Origin: DATESN01 sp035270785
GTDB taxonomy: Bacteria > Bacillota > Clostridia > Lachnospirales > Lachnospiraceae
Direction: 5' to 3'
Assembly: GCA_035270785.1 (NCBI GenBank)
Contig: DATESN010000128.1
Coordinates: forward strand, 1-28,036
Length of the DNA stretch: 28,036 nt
Shown here: piece after piece, positions 1 through 7,833 of the stretch
Numbering within the stretch: the first letter of the stretch is position 1
Layout of the letters: every line of letters starts with the position of its first letter
Made by a program: the position numbers and the translations under genes
The notes under the pieces: model-generated
What the model saw: the letters and a program-made list of their open reading frames with translations, nothing else
What the model was told of the DNA's origin: nothing
The model's database searches: none

Positions 1-780
1 TCTGTTGCGAACCATATTCATAATAAGGATACACAAAACAAAGGATATATTGGTTCATCTGCCATTAAGGTGTTTGACTATAATGGAGCTTCCACGGGGT
101 TAAATGAATCCATGCTAAAAACTTTAAATAGTAAAATAAAGTATGATATAGTTCGGATCATTCTCCAGGATAAGGTCGGTCTTATGCCAGATGCTTCACC
201 CATTCATTTCAAGTTATTATATGAAGTTCCAACAGGTAAGATTTTGGGGGCGCAAGCAATTGGAAAAGGTGATGTTACAAAGAGAATTGATGTGATTGCC
301 ACGGTTATAAAGTTTGGAGGGACATTAGAAGATTTAAAGGACTTGGAATTATGCTACGCACCTCCTTTTTCAACAGCGAAGGATGTAGTAAATTACGCAG
401 GGTATGTTGGATCCAATCTACTAAATGGGGAGTATAAGCAGGTTAATGTGGATAAGGTTAGAGAGCTTGTAGAAAATAAAGAAATGATCATTGATGTAAG
501 AGAAATCTACGAATATGAGAATGGACATATTAAGGGAGCAATTCATATTCCGTTAAGTGAACTTAGAGATAACATGCAGGATATTCCAAAAGATAAACCA
601 GTATTTATCCATTGCCGAACAGGGCAAAGAAGTTATAATGCAGTTCTAGCCCTTCAGAACGCTGGTTACAAAAATGTAACGAATATAACAGGAAGTTTTT
701 TAGGGGTATCTTTTTACGAATATTATAATGATATTCGCCTTGAAAGAGAAAAAATAGTTACAGGATATAATTTTAATTAA
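1..780 (+). CDS. CoA-disulfide reductase-like FAD/NAD(P) oxidoreductase with C-terminal rhodanese domain (5' end outside window)
   Basis: The reading frame is open from base 1, so the gene begins upstream; the GTG at 70 is an internal Val codon. The first ~120 visible residues match the dimerisation domain of pyridine-nucleotide-disulfide oxidoreductases of the CoA-disulfide reductase / NADH oxidase group (KVFDYNGASTGLNE, then the GDVTKRIDVIATVIK segment). The remaining ~90 residues are a rhodanese domain with the active-site loop HCRTGQRS, whose Cys would carry persulfide. The fusion is the CoADR-RHD arrangement, linked in the family to CoA disulfide or polysulfide/persulfide reduction in the cytosol. 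FAD-binding and redox-Cys regions are not visible, so the exact substrate cannot be judged. No clear terminator follows. Confidence 0.85.
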   Translation, partial: SVANHIHNKDTQNKGYIGSSAIKVFDYNGASTGLNESMLKTLNSKIKYDIVRIILQDKVGLMPDASPIHFKLLYEVPTGKILGAQAIGKGDVTKRIDVIATVIKFGGTLEDLKDLELCYAPPFSTAKDVVNYAGYVGSNLLNGEYKQVNVDKVRELVENKEMIIDVREIYEYENGHIKGAIHIPLSELRDNMQDIPKDKPVFIHCRTGQRSYNAVLALQNAGYKNVTNITGSFLGVSFYEYYNDIRLEREKIVTGYNFN

Positions 781-869
781 TTTTGGATTTATAAATGTAT
801 TTTAATCATGGAGTTTTAATCTTTTTTACTCGTTCGTTTTGTGCTATTTTATGTCTGTTTATTTATAGC

Positions 870-925
870 TTGGCATGGAACGGTATAGTATAGTATTATA
901 TAGTAAAATATCAAATGATATCATT
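870..925 (+). promoter_or_regulatory. Putative GH43 promoter and palindromic operator
   Basis: TTGGCA (870-875) and TATTAT (894-899) with an 18-nt spacer form a plausible sigma-A promoter. A perfect 12-bp palindrome AATGATATCATT lies at 914-925, between the predicted start site and the ribosome site, where a repressor could bind. The promoter is judged by eye only; the palindrome is directly visible. Confidence 0.4.
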
Positions 926-945
926 ACTATTGAAGGAGGTAATTT

Positions 946-2268
946 ATGTCTAATCCATATCTTCCAAGTTGGGAGTATATTCCTGACGGAGAACCAAGAT
1001 TATTTGGTGATCGTGTTTATATTTACGGTTCCCATGATGTAGCAGGGTCGGATAAGTTTTGCGACTATCAAATAAAGGTCTGGTCTGCACCCATTGATAA
1101 TATGAATCACTGGACATGCCATGGAACTGCATTTCGTACAAGGGCAGACCGAGATCATCCCAGTGATACACCGTGGACGGATGGGGAACTGTATGCACCA
1201 GATGTAATAGAGAAAGAAGGAAAATACTATCTATATGCCTATATCTTTTATACCTTAGGTTGCGTAGCAGTTAGTGATAGACCAGAAGGCCCATTTCAAC
1301 TTTTAGCACAGTATAAGATTCCAGAGAATTCTGCCAAAGTACTTTCAGATGGTGTACTAGTTGACCCTGGGGTATTGGTGGATGAAGATGGTAGGGTATA
1401 CATTTACTGTGGGTTTGAGGGATCGTATATGGCAGAACTTGATTCTTCAAATATGTTTGAAGTCATAGAGAATACATTTATCGCTGATATTATTCCAACT
1501 GCAGCTCCACATGAATTTTTTGAAGCATGTTCTCCGAGAAAAGTGGGGGATACTTATTATATGATTTACTCTCCAAAGATTGGAAGTAGATTAGTATATG
1601 CAACATCCAAATCTCCAACTGGTCCTTTTGAATACAAGGGAGTTATCGTTGATAATGGTGTTGACTATCCAGGCGGTAATAACCATGGATCCATTTGTGA
1701 GATTAATAACCAATGGTATATTTTCTACCACCGTATGACAAATGGAAGTATTATGTCAAGGCGGGGATGTGTGGAACGTATTGAAATGCTTTCCGATGGA
1801 ACAATTCCTCAAGTAGAGATGACCTCCTTGGGTTTTGAAAAGTCACTTTCTCCTTATGAGATAACTTCAGCAGATATTGCATGTGTGTTAAAGGGTGGTT
1901 GTATTGTTACAGAGAAGAATATTTTTACAAGAGTCATAACAAATATTACAAGCGACTGCATTATTGGATATAAATATTTTGATTTCGGTGATGATTTTGG
2001 AAGTAAGACAATGGAATTTAGTGTGCAGATTAATGGAACAGGTTGTAGAGCAAAACTTCATATTCTAATAGATCATTATGAAATTGGTGAAGAAATTGGT
2101 TGTGTTGAAATTGGTTCTGATAGTGGTGTGGTAAGTTCCATCGTAAAGAATGTAACGGGTAGACATGCTCTTTATTTTCAAATTAAGGAAAATGTCGGAG
2201 GATTCTTTGTAGATCAGTTCAAGGGAAGACAATTATTTGAACTAGTTTCCTTTGTTTTTAGTAAATAA
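946..2268 (+). CDS. GH43-family glycosidase (beta-xylosidase / alpha-L-arabinofuranosidase type) with CBM6-like tail
   Basis: A 440-residue protein starting at ATG 946 behind a strong AAGGAGG. Residues ~1-300 are a five-bladed GH43 propeller. The three expected acidic residues are visible: D14 in YIPDGEP (general base), D140 in LVDPGV (pKa modulator) and E193 in FFEACSPRK (general acid). H247 in GGNNHGS fits the central metal-binding His. Residues ~305-440 look like a CBM6-type beta-sandwich (GYKYFDFG, then a TGRHALYF motif near the end). There is no signal peptide, so it should act in the cytosol on imported xylo- or arabino-oligosaccharides, which fits the arabinose genes downstream. Substrate within GH43 cannot be fixed from sequence alone. 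Confidence 0.88.
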   Translation: MSNPYLPSWEYIPDGEPRLFGDRVYIYGSHDVAGSDKFCDYQIKVWSAPIDNMNHWTCHGTAFRTRADRDHPSDTPWTDGELYAPDVIEKEGKYYLYAYIFYTLGCVAVSDRPEGPFQLLAQYKIPENSAKVLSDGVLVDPGVLVDEDGRVYIYCGFEGSYMAELDSSNMFEVIENTFIADIIPTAAPHEFFEACSPRKVGDTYYMIYSPKIGSRLVYATSKSPTGPFEYKGVIVDNGVDYPGGNNHGSICEINNQWYIFYHRMTNGSIMSRRGCVERIEMLSDGTIPQVEMTSLGFEKSLSPYEITSADIACVLKGGCIVTEKNIFTRVITNITSDCIIGYKYFDFGDDFGSKTMEFSVQINGTGCRAKLHILIDHYEIGEEIGCVEIGSDSGVVSSIVKNVTGRHALYFQIKENVGGFFVDQFKGRQLFELVSFVFSK

Positions 2269-2294
2269 ATAATAGAGAAAAATTGCATAAAAGG

Positions 2295-2331
2295 GAAAGA
2301 GTTCTGCATATAACTCTTTCGCTTTTTTTTT
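2295..2331 (+). terminator. Intrinsic terminator after the GH43 gene
   Basis: A perfect 9-bp stem GAAAGAGTT (2295-2303) / AACTCTTTC (2312-2320) is followed by a run of nine T (2323-2331). It separates GH43 from the kinase gene at 2423. Confidence 0.85.
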
Positions 2332-2359
2332 GTTCGTATATAATAGAATAATAGAACAA
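2330..2359 (+). promoter_or_regulatory. Possible promoter/operator of the kinase-ptsI pair
   Basis: TATAAT at 2339-2344 lies inside an inverted repeat TTGTTC (2330-2335) / GAACAA (2354-2359). No good -35 is present because the upstream bases belong to the terminator. This is a weak call. Confidence 0.25.
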
Positions 2360-2422
2360 ATTCATTTGGAATCGCTTTACTAGATAAAAACAGAGAATAT
2401 TTTTATAAAAGGTAGGAAAAAG

Positions 2423-3337
2423 ATGATTTATACAGTAACGTTAAACCCCTCGCTTGACTATATTTTTTCGGTAGATAGCTTGACTTTAGGGAACGTAAAT
2501 CGGACAAACAAGGAACAGATATTACCTGGGGGAAAAGGAATTAATGTATCTATGGTACTTAAGAATCTAGGGTTTGAAAGTTCTATTCTTGGTTTTATAG
2601 GTGGTTTTACAGGAAGTGCGATTGAACAGAAAGTGCGGGATTTTGGATGTCATACCAACTTTATTCGAATTCCAAAAGGTTTATCAAGAATTAACTTAAA
2701 AATGAAATCCAAGGAAGAAACGGAAATAAATGGTCAGGGACCAATTATCGAACAAGTGGATTTGGACCGTCTTTATATACAATTAGACGACTTGCAAGAT
2801 CATGATATATTGGTTTTAGCGGGAAGCATTCCAGCGACTATGCCAGAGGACATTTATGAATTGATTCTGAAAAGATTGTGTCATAAAAAGACTCTAGTTA
2901 TTGTAGATGCAACTGGTGATTTACTATTAAACGTTCTAAAATATCATCCATTTTTAATTAAACCAAACATCCATGAATTAAATGAAATTTTTCATACAGA
3001 AATACAGGGTGAAGAAGAAATTATCAAATATATAAAGAAACTACAAGAAATGGGTGCAAGAAACGTATTAGTTTCCATGGCAGGTGATGGTGCAATTTTT
3101 GTATCAGATGAGGGAGTCACGTATCAAAGTAAAGCACCCAAGGGAACGGTCATAAATTCTGTAGGAGCTGGCGATTCTATGGTCGCGGGATTTATTGCAG
3201 GCTATTGTAAGTATCATCATTATTTGGAGGCTTTTAAAATGGGAATTGCCGCTGGGAGTGCAAGTGCTTTTTCGGAAAATTTAGCAACTAAGGAAGAAGT
3301 ATTAGAAATATTGGATACCTGGGGACATTGGAATTAA
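2423..3337 (+). CDS. fruK: PfkB-family 1-phosphofructokinase (or tagatose-6-phosphate kinase)
   Basis: A 304-residue ribokinase-fold (PfkB) kinase, normal length for FruK/LacC. The N-terminus IYTVTLNPSLDY is characteristic of the 1-PFK/tagatose-6-P kinase group. The substrate-side GGKGINVS motif (residues ~36-43) and the C-terminal VGAGDSMVAGF motif with catalytic base D251 are intact. Expected reaction: ATP-dependent phosphorylation of fructose-1-phosphate to fructose-1,6-bisphosphate in the cytosol. It lies 33 bp ahead of PTS enzyme I and is probably co-transcribed with it, which favours a PTS-derived sugar phosphate. No fructose EII or HPr gene is in the window, so tagatose-6-phosphate remains possible. 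Confidence 0.8.
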   Translation: MIYTVTLNPSLDYIFSVDSLTLGNVNRTNKEQILPGGKGINVSMVLKNLGFESSILGFIGGFTGSAIEQKVRDFGCHTNFIRIPKGLSRINLKMKSKEETEINGQGPIIEQVDLDRLYIQLDDLQDHDILVLAGSIPATMPEDIYELILKRLCHKKTLVIVDATGDLLLNVLKYHPFLIKPNIHELNEIFHTEIQGEEEIIKYIKKLQEMGARNVLVSMAGDGAIFVSDEGVTYQSKAPKGTVINSVGAGDSMVAGFIAGYCKYHHYLEAFKMGIAAGSASAFSENLATKEEVLEILDTWGHWN

Positions 3338-3370
3338 ATTAAGAACGATGGTAGAAGGGGAGTGAGGAAT

Positions 3371-4999
3371 ATGGAACTATATCAAGGAAAATCGGTTTTT
3401 AAGGGTGTTGCTATTGGTAAGATTCTTGTATACCAGAAGAAGAAATCTCAAATGAAAAGGGTGCCTTCCGAAGATTCGGAGTTAGAAATGTCTCGTTTTC
3501 GTGAAGCGAAACGAAAAGCAATTTCCCAAATAAAAGGGCTATATCAGAAAGCGGTAGAAGAAATCGGAACATCGGGGGCCGGAATTTTTGAAGTTCATCA
3601 GATGATGTTAGAAGATTTAGACTATTTGGAATCCATAGAAAATATGATTTGTAATCAAAAGATAAATGCGGAGTATGCAGTAGCCGTTACTGGGGAAAAT
3701 TTTTATCAAATGTTTTTGGCTATGGAAGATGATTATATGAAGGGGCGTGCCGCTGATATTAAAGATGTTTCGGAGCGGGTCGTTAATATCTTAAGTTGTA
3801 AACAAGAAGTAGACTTTCATATGGAAGAAGCGGTCATTCTTTTAGCAGATGACTTAGCCCCTAGTGAGACACTTTCCTTAGATAAATCAAAGGTTCTTTC
3901 TTTTGTTACTCGATATGGTTCTACGAACTCACATGCCGCCATTCTTGCTAGAGCAATGAATATTCCATCACTAGTGGGTGTTTCTTTGGATAGTCTTATA
4001 GGGATAGATGGAAGATTGGCCATTGTAGATGGCTTTACTGGAATGATGTATATTGACCCGGATGAAGAAACACTTCAAATCATGAAAAAGAAACAAATGG
4101 AAGAGCAGCATAAAAGTGATTTCTTAAGGGGATTAAAAGGAAAAGAAAATATTACGCTGGATGGGAAGAAAATTAATCTCTATGGAAATATTGGTGGAAT
4201 ATCTGATGTGGCATCTGTTTTGCAAAACGACGCCGGTGGAATTGGACTATATCGAAGTGAGTTTTTATACTTACAAAAGGATTCTTATCCAACAGAAGAA
4301 GAATTGTTTCAGGAATATAAAGCGGTAGCTGAAAAGATGGATGGCAAAAAAGTTATTATTCGAACGTTAGACATTGGAGCAGACAAGCAAGTGGATTATT
4401 TTAATCTGGATAAGGAAGAAAATCCTGCTTTAGGTTACCGGGCTATTCGTATTTGTTTAGATCGGAAAGATATTTTCAAAACCCAGTTGCGTGCTTTATT
4501 GCGGGCAAGTATGTATGGAACCATAGCCATTATGTATCCCATGATTATCTCCCTAGATGAAGTTTTTGAAATCAAGAAAATAGTACAAGAAGTTAAGGAA
4601 GAATTGAAAAAAGAAAAAGTGCCTTTTGTGGAAGTAGAACAGGGAATTATGATAGAAACACCGGCAGCTGCAATGATATCCGATCTCTTGGCAAAAGAAG
4701 TTGATTTCTTTAGTATAGGGACAAATGATTTAACGCAGTACACGTTAGCAATGGATCGACAAAATTCTAAGTTGGATAAACTATTCAATGTACATCATCC
4801 TGCCATTTTACGATTCATAAAAATGATTGTAGACCATGGACATGCAGCAGGAATAGGAGTAGGAATTTGTGGAGAACTTGCATCTGATTTAGAATTAACC
4901 GAAACTTTTTTAAAAATGGGCGTGGATGAACTCTCTGTTTCGCCTACTTTTATCTTGGAATTAAGAAAAAGAATACGAGAATTGGATTTATCACAATAA
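3371..4999 (+). CDS. ptsI: Phosphoenolpyruvate-protein phosphotransferase (PTS enzyme I)
   Basis: Enzyme I takes phosphate from PEP and passes it to HPr. From ATG 3371 (preferred over GTG 3362, which sits against the AGGGG ribosome site) the protein has 542 residues. The order is an N-terminal HPr-binding helical domain, the phospho-His domain with H188 in GSTNSHAAILARAMNIPSLVG-type context, and the PEP-binding barrel with GLYRSEFLY, IRTLDIGADK, GTNDLTQYTLAMDR and the active-site Cys (C500) in GICGE. All catalytic motifs are present. The frame ends at an ochre TAA (4997-4999), but the same frame stays open for 31 more codons that resemble the usual EI C-terminal helix (see separate entry). 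It is paired with a 1-PFK-type kinase. Confidence 0.92.
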   Translation: MELYQGKSVFKGVAIGKILVYQKKKSQMKRVPSEDSELEMSRFREAKRKAISQIKGLYQKAVEEIGTSGAGIFEVHQMMLEDLDYLESIENMICNQKINAEYAVAVTGENFYQMFLAMEDDYMKGRAADIKDVSERVVNILSCKQEVDFHMEEAVILLADDLAPSETLSLDKSKVLSFVTRYGSTNSHAAILARAMNIPSLVGVSLDSLIGIDGRLAIVDGFTGMMYIDPDEETLQIMKKKQMEEQHKSDFLRGLKGKENITLDGKKINLYGNIGGISDVASVLQNDAGGIGLYRSEFLYLQKDSYPTEEELFQEYKAVAEKMDGKKVIIRTLDIGADKQVDYFNLDKEENPALGYRAIRICLDRKDIFKTQLRALLRASMYGTIAIMYPMIISLDEVFEIKKIVQEVKEELKKEKVPFVEVEQGIMIETPAAAMISDLLAKEVDFFSIGTNDLTQYTLAMDRQNSKLDKLFNVHHPAILRFIKMIVDHGHAAGIGVGICGELASDLELTETFLKMGVDELSVSPTFILELRKRIRELDLSQ

Positions 5000-5095
5000 C
5001 AAATAGAAAAAGCAAAAAGATTATTAGAAGAAACAGAAGAAAAAATGTTTGAATTCTTTAAAGTATATCTATTAAAATATTCATATTTGAGTTAA
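5000..5095 (+). other. In-frame continuation of the ptsI frame after its stop codon
   Basis: Straight after the TAA, in the same frame, 31 sense codons run to the next TAA (5093-5095) and begin QIEKAKRLLEETEEKMFEFF. Many enzyme I proteins end in a similar charged amphipathic helix after the IRxL segment. The stop is flanked by CAA codons (CAA TAA CAA), so one C-to-T change in a Gln codon would produce it. This stretch may be the severed C-terminal tail of EI. It could also be chance, since the EI core is complete without it. Confidence 0.45.
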
Positions 5096-5147
5096 AATGG
5101 AATTTGTAATGATTTTGTTTAATTTTTTTTTATGAGGGAGGACTCAA

Positions 5148-6755
5148 ATGGATATTGCAATTAGAAACATCAAACAGGAAATATTAGAAGGTAAGACATC
5201 ACTGGGAATCGAGCTTGGTTCTACACGAATTAAAGCTGTTTTAATTGGACTAAATAATGACCCAATTGCATCTGGAAGTCATGAATGGGAAAATCAATAT
5301 GTGAATAATATTTGGACGTATTCATTAGAAGACATTTGGGATGGAATTCAAGATAGCTATAGACAAATGGCAGAAGATGTCAGAACGCAATATGGGGTTA
5401 TTATTAAAAAAGTTGGATCCATTGGGTTTAGTGCCATGATGCATGGCTATATGGCCTTTGACAAGTCGGATCAACTCATGGTTCCTTTTCGAACTTGGCG
5501 TAACACCATGACAGAGGAAGCATCCATAAAGTTGACAGAATCTTTTCAATATAATATTCCACAGAGATGGAGTATTGCACATCTTTATCAAGCAATACTT
5601 AATCAGGAAGAACATGTATCTGATATCAATTATTTAACAACATTGGCGGGTTACGTTCATTGGAAATTAACTGGTAAAAAAGTATTGGGAATTGGTGAAG
5701 CTTCAGGAATGTTCCCGATAGATACTATAGCAAAAGAATTTAATAAAAATATGATAAATACATTTGGGGAGTTGACTGCTTCACAGAATTATCCATGGAA
5801 GCTGTCAGACATTTTACCAGAAGTACTGCTAGCAGGTGATCCAGGAGGAATGCTTTCTCTAGAAGGCGCAAAACTTCTTGATCCTACGGGTAACTTGGAA
5901 AGTGGTATACCATTATGCCCTCCTGAAGGCGATGCAGGTACAGGTATGGTGGCTACTAATAGTGTTGCTAAGTGTACGGGGAATATTTCAGCAGGTACAA
6001 GCGTATTTGCCATGATTGTATTGGAGAAAGAACTATCGAAAGTGTATGATGTGATAGATTTAGTGACGACTCCAACTGGTAATTTGGTGGCTATGGTTCA
6101 TTGTAATAACTGTACTTCGGATTTAAATGCATGGGTTAATCTATTCAAAGAATGTTTAGAAAGTTCAGGAGTGAAAGTGACATTAAGTGAGTTATATAAT
6201 ACCTTATATTTCAAAGCGTTAGAGGGTGATGCTGATTGTGGTGGTTTATTGTCCTACAACTATTTCTCTGGAGAACATATTACAGGTTTTGAAAAGGGGT
6301 GTCCGTTGTTTGTTCGTACCTCTAGTAGTAAATTTAATCTTGCCAACTTTATGAGAGTGAACTTATTTACGGCACTTGGTGCTTTAAAAGTTGGTTTAGA
6401 TATTCTTATGAAAGAGGAAGGCGTGAAATTAGACAAAATGTTAGGTCACGGAGGATTTTATAAAACCAAAGAAGTTGGTCAAAGAATTACGGCAGCAGCT
6501 ATGAATACACCAGTAACTGTTATGGAAACAGCAGGGGAAGGTGGCGCGTGGGGAATTGCGGTACTAGCCTCTTTTATGCTAAATAAAAAGGAAAATGAAA
6601 CATTAGATGATTACTTAATAGAAAAGGTTTTTGCCGGAATGTTAGGCTCAAAAATAGATCCTGATCCAAAAGATGTGGAAGGATTTAATATCTTTATCGA
6701 ACGCTATAAAGCAGGTCTCTCTATAGAAAGAGCGGCAGTAGAAGCCAATTACTAG
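5148..6755 (+). CDS. FGGY-family carbohydrate kinase, probable L-ribulokinase
   Basis: A 535-residue FGGY sugar kinase with a GGGAGG ribosome site. The N-terminal nucleotide-binding segment LGIELGSTRIKAVLI (residues ~19-33), the SIGFSAMMHGYMAFD segment and the catalytic Asp in PPEGDAGTGM (D262) are visible, as is the late GHGG/AGEGGAWG region of the second domain. Adjacency to AraD (34 bp downstream) argues for ATP-dependent phosphorylation of L-ribulose to L-ribulose-5-phosphate. It is unlike the classical AraB in its N-terminus and may belong to the clostridial AraK-type ribulokinases, often auto-annotated as xylulokinase. The D-xylulose alternative cannot be excluded. No araA or arabinose transporter is in the window. 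Confidence 0.78.
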   Translation: MDIAIRNIKQEILEGKTSLGIELGSTRIKAVLIGLNNDPIASGSHEWENQYVNNIWTYSLEDIWDGIQDSYRQMAEDVRTQYGVIIKKVGSIGFSAMMHGYMAFDKSDQLMVPFRTWRNTMTEEASIKLTESFQYNIPQRWSIAHLYQAILNQEEHVSDINYLTTLAGYVHWKLTGKKVLGIGEASGMFPIDTIAKEFNKNMINTFGELTASQNYPWKLSDILPEVLLAGDPGGMLSLEGAKLLDPTGNLESGIPLCPPEGDAGTGMVATNSVAKCTGNISAGTSVFAMIVLEKELSKVYDVIDLVTTPTGNLVAMVHCNNCTSDLNAWVNLFKECLESSGVKVTLSELYNTLYFKALEGDADCGGLLSYNYFSGEHITGFEKGCPLFVRTSSSKFNLANFMRVNLFTALGALKVGLDILMKEEGVKLDKMLGHGGFYKTKEVGQRITAAAMNTPVTVMETAGEGGAWGIAVLASFMLNKKENETLDDYLIEKVFAGMLGSKIDPDPKDVEGFNIFIERYKAGLSIERAAVEANY

Positions 6756-6789
6756 AACATATATTAGTACAAAGATGAGGTGAAAAAAT

Positions 6790-7488
6790 ATGCTAGAAGA
6801 GTTAAAAAAGGTAGTATACCAGGCAAATATGGAACTTCCAAAGTGTGGATTAGTGACATTTACTTGGGGGAATGTAAGTGCTATTGACAGAGAAAGCGGT
6901 TTATTTGTCATTAAGCCAAGTGGCATCAAGTACGAACTTTTGAAACCAGAGGATATGGTTGTTATGAATCTAGATGGAGAAAAGGTGGAAGGAAAATATA
7001 ATCCTTCTTCTGATACGCCAACGCATCTAGAATTATATAAAGCATTTCCTAAAATAGGTGGTGTTGTACATACACATTCGTCATGGGCTACTAGTTGGGC
7101 TCAGGCAGGAAGAAGTATACCTTGTTATGGGACTACACATGCAGACTATATTTATGGCGAAGTACCTTGTCTTAGAGTGCTTTCGGAAGATGAGATTGAA
7201 GAAGCCTATGAAAAAAATACAGGACGCTTGATTGTTAATGAATTTAAAAAGAGGCAATTAGATGAAGAAGCAGTTCCAGCGGTACTTTGCAAAAACCATG
7301 GCCCATTTACCTGGGGAAAAGATGCATTCGAGGCGGTACATAATTCCGTGGTTTTGGAAGAGGTTGCTAAAATGGCAGCTCGTGGCGAAATGATTAATCC
7401 GCAAATGAAACCAGCACCACAAGTATTGCAGGACAAACATTATTTTAGAAAACATGGTTCCGATGCTTATTATGGACAAGATAAATAA
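6790..7488 (+). CDS. araD: L-ribulose-5-phosphate 4-epimerase
   Basis: A 232-residue class II aldolase-like epimerase, the standard AraD length. The Zn ligands are visible: H94 and H96 in VHTHSSWATSWAQ and H170 in CKNHGPFTWG. The substrate/catalytic segment SDTPTHLELYKAF, D119 in THADYIYG and a Tyr near the C-terminus (SDAYYG) also match. It converts L-ribulose-5-phosphate to D-xylulose-5-phosphate for the pentose phosphate or phosphoketolase route. It has its own GAGGTG ribosome site and is surely in one operon with the kinase upstream. Confidence 0.93.
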   Translation: MLEELKKVVYQANMELPKCGLVTFTWGNVSAIDRESGLFVIKPSGIKYELLKPEDMVVMNLDGEKVEGKYNPSSDTPTHLELYKAFPKIGGVVHTHSSWATSWAQAGRSIPCYGTTHADYIYGEVPCLRVLSEDEIEEAYEKNTGRLIVNEFKKRQLDEEAVPAVLCKNHGPFTWGKDAFEAVHNSVVLEEVAKMAARGEMINPQMKPAPQVLQDKHYFRKHGSDAYYGQDK

Positions 7489-7513
7489 TGGCTTTTATGT
7501 GTAAAGTAGATGG

Positions 7514-7819
7514 ATGGAAAATCTTGATTTAATGAATAGAAATGGATTGGTAAATATGGACAAAGTCAAAGAAGATATTAGCGTTTGTAAACAATGCCTA
7601 TTAAGGGATTTTAACGAACAGGAATATTTTGATAAGTTGCATAAATATATTGTTACCCTTGATAAGGAAGTAAAGGCTAGTGATGAACTCTATAAGAAAA
7701 GATTAGCAGTATGTAAAGAATGCAGTAAACTATTGGAAGGAACTTGTTTATCCTGTGGATGCTTTGTAGAATTACGAGCAGCGATTAAGAAAAACAAATG
7801 TCCAAATAAAAATTGGTAA
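7514..7819 (+). CDS. Small Cys-rich protein (DUF6171-like), putative metal-binding
   Basis: A 101-residue protein of unknown function. It has paired cysteines spaced like a zinc ribbon: CKQC near residues 25-28, CKEC near 69-72, CLSCGC near 79-84 and a last Cys five residues from the end (KCPNKNW). This layout matches a small family common in Lachnospiraceae (DUF6171, from memory). The ATG at 7514 has little ribosome-site support; the in-frame ATG at 7556 (MDKVKEDISVCKQC) is closer to where family members usually begin. The end of the gene lies 14 bp before the GH27 start, so it is likely co-transcribed with its neighbours. Confidence 0.65.
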   Translation: MENLDLMNRNGLVNMDKVKEDISVCKQCLLRDFNEQEYFDKLHKYIVTLDKEVKASDELYKKRLAVCKECSKLLEGTCLSCGCFVELRAAIKKNKCPNKNW

Positions 7820-7833
7820 GGTTGAGGATAAAT

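Noticed and set aside
950..1198. Minus-strand frame inside GH43
   Set aside because: Opposite-strand shadow of a well-supported gene with no ribosome site or recognisable family.
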